Shown here one piece after another: positions 5,916 to 10,062 of a DNA stretch of 10,062 bases. The stretch is from URHD0088 sp041488295. GTDB lineage: Bacteria; Pseudomonadota; Alphaproteobacteria; ATCC43930; CGMCC-115725. The DNA is taken from positions 1 through 10,062 of the forward strand of contig JBGPOZ010000183.1 in assembly GCA_041488295.1 (NCBI GenBank), written 5' to 3'. Numbering within the stretch: position 1 is the first letter of the stretch; every line of letters begins with the position of its first letter. The position numbers and the translations under genes were made by a program. Below the pieces are notes generated by a model that was not told where the DNA came from, did no database searches, and saw nothing but the letters and a program-made list of their open reading frames with translations.

Positions 5916-6917
5916 TCAATGCGCCATGATGGTCGTGTCGTAGACGTCCTCGGGCTTCAGCTTGACTTCGAGCTTCATCGCCTTGCTGACGAGATCGATC
6001 GTGCGCTGCAGCCGGTCCGTCGTCGCCGCCCCGTAGCCGTGCTGCTTCACGTAAGGCGTCTCGATCGCATGGATCGCTTGCCGCCATTGCGTCAGCGTCG
6101 TGTCGTAGTTGAGCGTGGGATTGTCGGCGACCATCATCTTGGCGGCTTCCTCCGGGTTTTCCTCGGCGAATTTGACGGCTTTCGCGGTCGCGGTCGCAAA
6201 GCCCTTGGCTTCCTGCGGAACGCTGCCAAGCCGCTCGGCCTTCGCGACGAGGAAATAGCCGAAGACGTCGTACCCCCAATCAGGGAAGCCGGAGAATTGG
6301 ATTTGCTTACCTTGCTGGGTGGCGAGTTTCTGCAGGGCCGGAATGTCGCCATCGAAGGTCGCCGTGATGATGTCGACCTTCTCGCCGAACAACAGCGAGG
6401 CATAGACGCCGGGATCGGCTGTCTGCCAGTCGATCTTCGCGGGATCGAGCCCGTTCTGGTCGAAGATCACCGGCAGAATCACCCGGACGCTGTCGGTCAG
6501 CGAGGCGCCGACCGTGTGGCCGACCACGGATTGCGGCGTCGGAAACGGCTTGAGCGAAGCAAGGCCGCTGGTCGTCACATCCATGAAGACGTCGAAGCCC
6601 TTCACCCTCGCTCCCTTCGAGACGGCCTGAACGGTCGAGGCCGACTCGGCCATGCCGTAATCCGCTTTCCCGCCTTCGAGCGCCGAGAGCACGAAGCCGC
6701 TGCCGGTCGAGGGCTGGATGTCGACATCGAGCCCCACCTCCTTATAGAAGCCCTTGTCGCGCGCGATGAAAAACGGCGTGTGTCGCCCGTGAAAGATGTA
6801 GTTCGTCAGAAACGTGACCTTTTTCGGCGGGGCGTTCGATGTCTGCGCAGTCGCCGCGCCGGCGAGAAGGCCGAGTGCGATCGCCGCAATTCCTGCGGCA
6901 CGGAAGTTCTTGACCAT
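5916..6917 (-). CDS. THI5/NMT1-like periplasmic substrate-binding protein
   Basis: The product has 333 residues and is the capture subunit of an ABC importer. The ATG at 6917 is chosen because GGAGGAG lies 6 bases upstream and it yields a clean signal peptide: positively charged MVKNFR, hydrophobic core, and likely cleavage after ATA at residue 24. The mature protein starts with the family pattern VTFLTNYIFHGRHTPFFIAR, then DKGFYKEVGLDV and DYGMAESAS, as in NMT1/THI5-like and SsuA-type proteins. Relatives bind pyrimidine thiamine precursors, sulfonates, nitrate or aromatic compounds, so family alone does not give the ligand. It is the last gene of the CoA-transferase/urocanase/dehydrogenase operon, 54 bases after the dehydrogenase, and converges on the permease. 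This pairing suggests that the transporter feeds that pathway. Confidence 0.92.
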   Translation of the reverse strand: MVKNFRAAGIAAIALGLLAGAATAQTSNAPPKKVTFLTNYIFHGRHTPFFIARDKGFYKEVGLDVDIQPSTGSGFVLSALEGGKADYGMAESASTVQAVSKGARVKGFDVFMDVTTSGLASLKPFPTPQSVVGHTVGASLTDSVRVILPVIFDQNGLDPAKIDWQTADPGVYASLLFGEKVDIITATFDGDIPALQKLATQQGKQIQFSGFPDWGYDVFGYFLVAKAERLGSVPQEAKGFATATAKAVKFAEENPEEAAKMMVADNPTLNYDTTLTQWRQAIHAIETPYVKQHGYGAATTDRLQRTIDLVSKAMKLEVKLKPEDVYDTTIMAH

Positions 6918-6971
6918 CTCTTTCTCCTCCCGCGATAGGCGCCTCTTGACGCCGGTTAGCACGGCGGCGCC

Positions 6972-8108
6972 TCAGCCGAGGAGCTGCCGCGCGATGACGT
7001 TGCGATGGATCTCGGACGAACCCTCGAAGATCCGCAGGATACGGGCGTCGCGCACATAACGTTCGAGCGGCAGCCCGCGCGTATAGCCGTAGCCGCCGTG
7101 AATCTGCAGCGCATGGTCGGTGACCCGCCCGGCCATTTCCGAGGCAAAGAGCTTCGCCATGGCGGCCTCGCGCGTGAAGCGCCCGCCGGCGGCGCGGCAG
7201 CGCGCCGCGTGCCAGGTGAGGTGTCGTGCGGCCTCCAGCTCGGTCGCCATGTCGGCGAGCATCCACCTTATGCCTTGGTAACTCGCGATTGCCTCGCCAT
7301 AGGCCTTGCGGTCTCTCGCCCATTGCATCGCCGCGTCGAGTGCCGCGCGCGCGAGGCCGAGGCTCATGGCGGCGATCTCGATCCGGCTGCGATCCAATGT
7401 CATCATCGCCGTCTTGAACCCGGTTCCCGGCGCCCCGATGCAATTGGCATGCGGCACGAAGCAATCGAAGGAGAGTTCGTAGATCCGTCCCGCCCGGATC
7501 CCCATGATGTCCTCGTGCTTTCCGACCTGGAGTCCGTGCGTGCCCCTCTCGACGACGAAGGCGCCGATGCCGCGATGGCCGGCCGCCGGATCGGTCCGCG
7601 CAAAGACGATGATGAAATCGGCCTCGGCACCGTTCGAGATGAAATGCTTTGATCCGATGAGACGCCACCCCGCGCCCTCGGGCTCGGCGCGCGTCAGCAT
7701 ACCGGCGGGGTCGGAGCCCGAGCGCGGCTCGGTGAGCGCGAAGGCGCCGAGCCGCTCGCCGGCCGCGGCAGCCGGCAGGAAGCGCTGCTTCATCGCTTCG
7801 TCGCCGCCCAGCAGGATTGCATCCGTCGCGAGATAGTGAGCGCCGACGACCGAAGCCGTCGCAGCGCAGCCGGCGGCGATCTCCTCCATGACAAGGGCAA
7901 GCGCGATCGGTGTTGCGCCGACGCCGCCATATTCCTCGGGAAGATTGAGGCCGAGGACGCCAAGCGGAGCGAGCTTCTTCAGATGCTCCCATGGAAAGGC
8001 CGCAGCGGCGTCGAGCTCGGCGGCGCGCGGCGCGAGCTCTCGCTCGGCGAAGCGGCGGATCTCGTCGCGCAGCGCTTCCTCCTCGGCGGTGAAACGCGCG
8101 CCGCTCAT
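6972..8108 (-). CDS. acyl-CoA dehydrogenase
   Basis: The product has 378 residues, typical of the short/medium-chain acyl-CoA dehydrogenase family. It is an FAD enzyme that introduces an alpha,beta double bond into an acyl-CoA and passes electrons to ETF. The N-terminal helical domain (~1-120) ends before the FAD-binding AFALTEPRSGSD. The beta domain includes GSKHFISNGAEAD, and the C-terminal helical domain contains ARDRKAYGEAIASYQGIRWM and ALQIHGGYGYTRGLPLERYV. The probable catalytic base is E362 in IFEGSSEIHRN. The ATG at 8108 overlaps the stop of the upstream urocanase-like gene by 4 bases (ATGA), so the two are translationally coupled. The acyl group cannot be read from the sequence. The partners suggest an imidazolyl-propionyl-CoA or related short acid rather than a fatty acid. 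Confidence 0.93.
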   Translation of the reverse strand: MSGARFTAEEEALRDEIRRFAERELAPRAAELDAAAAFPWEHLKKLAPLGVLGLNLPEEYGGVGATPIALALVMEEIAAGCAATASVVGAHYLATDAILLGGDEAMKQRFLPAAAAGERLGAFALTEPRSGSDPAGMLTRAEPEGAGWRLIGSKHFISNGAEADFIIVFARTDPAAGHRGIGAFVVERGTHGLQVGKHEDIMGIRAGRIYELSFDCFVPHANCIGAPGTGFKTAMMTLDRSRIEIAAMSLGLARAALDAAMQWARDRKAYGEAIASYQGIRWMLADMATELEAARHLTWHAARCRAAGGRFTREAAMAKLFASEMAGRVTDHALQIHGGYGYTRGLPLERYVRDARILRIFEGSSEIHRNVIARQLLG

Positions 8109-9775
8109 TGCTGCTCCTCGGCGGGCTCGGTCATCGGCATGCGCAAGCCGGCGGCTTCCTTGGTCGCAACCGCCTCCGCGTAACCCGCATCGGCATAGCG
8201 GATGACGCCGATCGCCGGATCGGTGAAGAGACAGCGACCGATCCGCTCGCCCGCCTCGTCGCTGCCATCGGCGATGACCGTCATGCCGGCGGAAATCGAG
8301 CCGCCCATGCCGCTCCCGCCGCCCTGGTGTATCGAGACGAGGTCCGCCCCGTTCGTCGCATTGAGCAGCGCGTTGAGGAGCGGCCAGTCGGCAACCGCGT
8401 CGCTGCCATCGCGCATTGCCTCGGTTTCCCGCGTCGGCTGGGCGACCGAGCCGGTGTCGAGATGGTCGCGCGACATGGCGACCGGCGCCGTGAGCCGGCC
8501 CTTGGCGACGAGATCGTTGAGGATACGGCCGAAACGGTCGCGCTGACCGAGCGCGAGCCAGCAGGTTCGCGCCGGCAAGCCTTGCACGGGCACGTCCTTG
8601 CGCGCCCGATCGATCCAGCCGCGCAAACCCAAATCTTCGCCGAACTCGCCGAGCACCGCGTCGTCCGCAACGGCCAAATCCGCCGGATCGCCGGAGAGGC
8701 AAACCCAGCGGAAGGGTCCGCGGCCGCGGCAGAAGGAGGGCCGGACGAACATCGGGACAAACCCCTGGAGATCGAAGGCGCGCTTCTCTCCGGCTTCCTG
8801 GGCGTGACCGCGGATGTTGTTGCCGTATTCGAAGACGACGGCACCTGCATCCTTGAAGGCGAGCATGGCGCGAACCTGGCGAGCCATGCTCGCCATGCTT
8901 TCCGCGGTGTAGGTATCGGGATCGCGCGCCCGCAGGGACAGTGCTTCGGGCAGCGAGCGCCCGGCGGGGATATAGCCGTTGAGCGGGTCATGCGCCGAGG
9001 TCTGGTCCGTTACGATGTCGGGCCGAAGACCCAACGCGTAAAGTTCCTCGTGCATCTCGGCGGCGTTGCCGAGCACCGCGATGCCGAGCGGCAGACGCCG
9101 GTCTGCGGCCTCGCGCGCCAGGCGCAAGGCCTCCGCGGCGCTCTTCGCGACGAGCTCGCAGAAGCCGCCGGCGCGGCGACGCTCGATCTTCGCGGGGTCG
9201 ACTTCGACGACAAGACAAACGGCGCCCGCCATCTTCGCCGCGAGCGGCTGAGCGCCGCCCATCCCGCCGAGACCCGCCGTCAGCACGATGCGGCCGGCGA
9301 GGCTGCCGCCGAAATACTGCGCGGCACAGGATCCGAACGTCTCGTAGGTGCCCTGCAAAATGCCTTGCGTGCCGATATAGGCCCAGCTTCCGGCGGTATA
9401 CTGGCCGTACATCATCAGGCCCTTGGCCTCGAGCTCGCGGAAATGGGCCCAATTCGCCCATTTGCCGACGAGGTTCGTATTGGCGGTGAGGACCCGAGGG
9501 CTCGCCCGGCTGGTGCGGAAGACGGCGACGGGCTTGCCCGATTGAATGAGCAGCGTCTCGTCCTCGGCCAGATCCTTGAGACTGGCGACGATCCGATGGT
9601 AGCACTCCCAATTGCGCGCGACCTTGCCGGTACCGGCATAGATGATGAGCTCTTCCGGCCGCTCGCCATTGGCGAGGGTATTCTCGAGCATGCGCAGCAG
9701 GCCCTCTTGCCGCCAGCCGCGGCAACGCAACTGCGGTCCTCGCCCGATCTCGATCGGAGCATTGGCAAGCCGCAT
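8105..9775 (-). CDS. hutU: urocanate hydratase family protein with altered active-site motifs
   Basis: The product has 556 residues, the length of HutU (about 557), and aligns with it from end to end as I recall that family. Urocanase uses tightly bound NAD+ as an electrophile to hydrate urocanate to imidazolonepropionate in the cytoplasm. Conserved here are ARNWECY (53-59), the NAD-binding GLGGMGGAQ (168-176), QTSAHDPLNGY, YGNNIR, C405 in QGLPARTCW (matching the reactive cysteine of P. putida HutU) and ETEAMRDGSDAV. Unlike ordinary HutU, the HHGGGVGMG(Y/F)S-x-H-x-G loop reads HQGGGSGMGGSISAG (483-497), and GQMTAGSWIYIG reads GQYTAGSWAYIG. The start has AAGGAG 7 bases upstream and overlaps the CoA-transferase stop by one base. 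Other homologues act on thiourocanate or methylated urocanates, so the substrate may not be urocanate itself. No hutH, hutI or hutG is in the window. Confidence 0.9.
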   Translation of the reverse strand: MRLANAPIEIGRGPQLRCRGWRQEGLLRMLENTLANGERPEELIIYAGTGKVARNWECYHRIVASLKDLAEDETLLIQSGKPVAVFRTSRASPRVLTANTNLVGKWANWAHFRELEAKGLMMYGQYTAGSWAYIGTQGILQGTYETFGSCAAQYFGGSLAGRIVLTAGLGGMGGAQPLAAKMAGAVCLVVEVDPAKIERRRAGGFCELVAKSAAEALRLAREAADRRLPLGIAVLGNAAEMHEELYALGLRPDIVTDQTSAHDPLNGYIPAGRSLPEALSLRARDPDTYTAESMASMARQVRAMLAFKDAGAVVFEYGNNIRGHAQEAGEKRAFDLQGFVPMFVRPSFCRGRGPFRWVCLSGDPADLAVADDAVLGEFGEDLGLRGWIDRARKDVPVQGLPARTCWLALGQRDRFGRILNDLVAKGRLTAPVAMSRDHLDTGSVAQPTRETEAMRDGSDAVADWPLLNALLNATNGADLVSIHQGGGSGMGGSISAGMTVIADGSDEAGERIGRCLFTDPAIGVIRYADAGYAEAVATKEAAGLRMPMTEPAEEQQ

Positions 9776-10062
9776 CAGATCGCTCCTTCCGCGCGCAAAT
9801 CCGCCAGCGCCTGCGCGTCGAGACCGGCAAGCTCGCCAAGGACGCGCTGGGTGTGCTCGCCGAGAAGCGGCGGCGGGCTCGGGATGCGGGTAGGCGTTGC
9901 CGAGAAACGAACCGGGCCGCGCATGAGCGTAATGCGTCCGGCGGTCGGGTGCTGGAGTTGGGTCAGCAATCCGCGGGCGCGCACATGGGCGCTTTCGGCG
10001 ATCTCCCCCACGGACCAGATCGGCCCGGCGGGGACTCCCGCCGCATCGAGCACGGCGACGAC
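9775..10062 (-). CDS. CaiB/BaiF class III CoA-transferase, C-terminal part (cut by window edge)
   Basis: The last 95 residues are visible, and the frame is open to the window edge. The sequence has the usual C-terminal pattern of the family: AGVPAGPIWSVGEI, HVRARGLL, HPTAGRITL, GPVRFSATPTRI and LLGEHTQRVL. These enzymes move CoA between carboxylic acids through an aspartyl-CoA intermediate; the catalytic aspartate lies in the N-terminal part, outside the window. The stop shares one base with the urocanase-like start (TGATG), so this is the upstream gene of the same operon. CaiB-type transferases often work with an acyl-CoA dehydrogenase-type enzyme, as CaiB does with CaiA in carnitine metabolism. 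That parallel supports a CoA-bound desaturation step here. Confidence 0.9.
   Translation of the reverse strand, partial: VVAVLDAAGVPAGPIWSVGEIAESAHVRARGLLTQLQHPTAGRITLMRGPVRFSATPTRIPSPPPLLGEHTQRVLGELAGLDAQALADLRAEGAI

Noticed and set aside
4324..6917. Calling the transporter thiXYZ (thiamine pyrimidine uptake) from the THI5-like binding protein
   Set aside because: The THI5/NMT1 family covers many ligands, no thiamine gene or TPP riboswitch was recognised nearby, and the operon partners point to a CoA and urocanase pathway instead.
5643..6938. 431-residue forward frame over the end of the permease and the binding-protein gene
   Set aside because: It is arginine/glycine-rich and antisense to a binding protein with a signal peptide and family motifs, so it is a shadow frame.
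1..10062. CRISPR arrays, tRNA or rRNA genes, origin features
   Set aside because: No spaced direct repeats, tRNA-like T-arm or rRNA signature was seen on either strand by eye.

Overview
The window looks like the chromosome of a high-GC alphaproteobacterium, probably of the Hyphomicrobiales (Rhizobiales). I infer this from the codon use of the right-hand genes, a small 53-residue protein of a kind I associate with that group, an IS1595-type transposase, and NitT/TauT transporter and CoA-dependent catabolic genes. No genus can be named from the sequence alone.

Left part (1 to about 2580), a mobile and visibly more AT-rich patch. It begins with the tail of an IS5-family transposase. Next come a HEPN-like protein of unknown function that seems to abut the IS end, a 53-residue protein overlapping it tail to tail, a 127-residue orphan, and an intact IS1595-family transposase. 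The transposase start is preceded by a hairpin that hides its ribosome binding site and by a likely promoter. The right edge of the IS1595 element cuts into a DUF2252 gene, of which only the N-terminal ~147 residues remain.

Middle part (2580 to 4323). The DUF2252 remnant and an intact mgtC-type membrane protein gene form a tightly spaced reverse-strand unit. About 590 bp of non-coding DNA follows, with an orphan forward terminator and a plausible forward promoter.

Right part (4324 to 10062), a catabolic and transport locus. The ATPase and permease of a NitT/TauT-type ABC importer run forward. They converge on a reverse-strand operon that reads, 5' to 3': class III (CaiB/BaiF) CoA-transferase (cut by the window edge), urocanate-hydratase homologue, acyl-CoA dehydrogenase, and THI5/NMT1-like periplasmic binding protein. 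The first three reverse genes overlap by 1 and 4 bases, and the binding protein follows after 54 bases. My reading is that an imidazole-bearing acid is imported. It would be activated with CoA, desaturated by the dehydrogenase, and then hydrated by the urocanase-like enzyme. The urocanase homologue differs from ordinary HutU at several normally invariant positions. Its substrate may therefore be a modified urocanate, or the operon may be a route from imidazolepropionate to urocanate. This is the most interesting feature of the window and is an inference.
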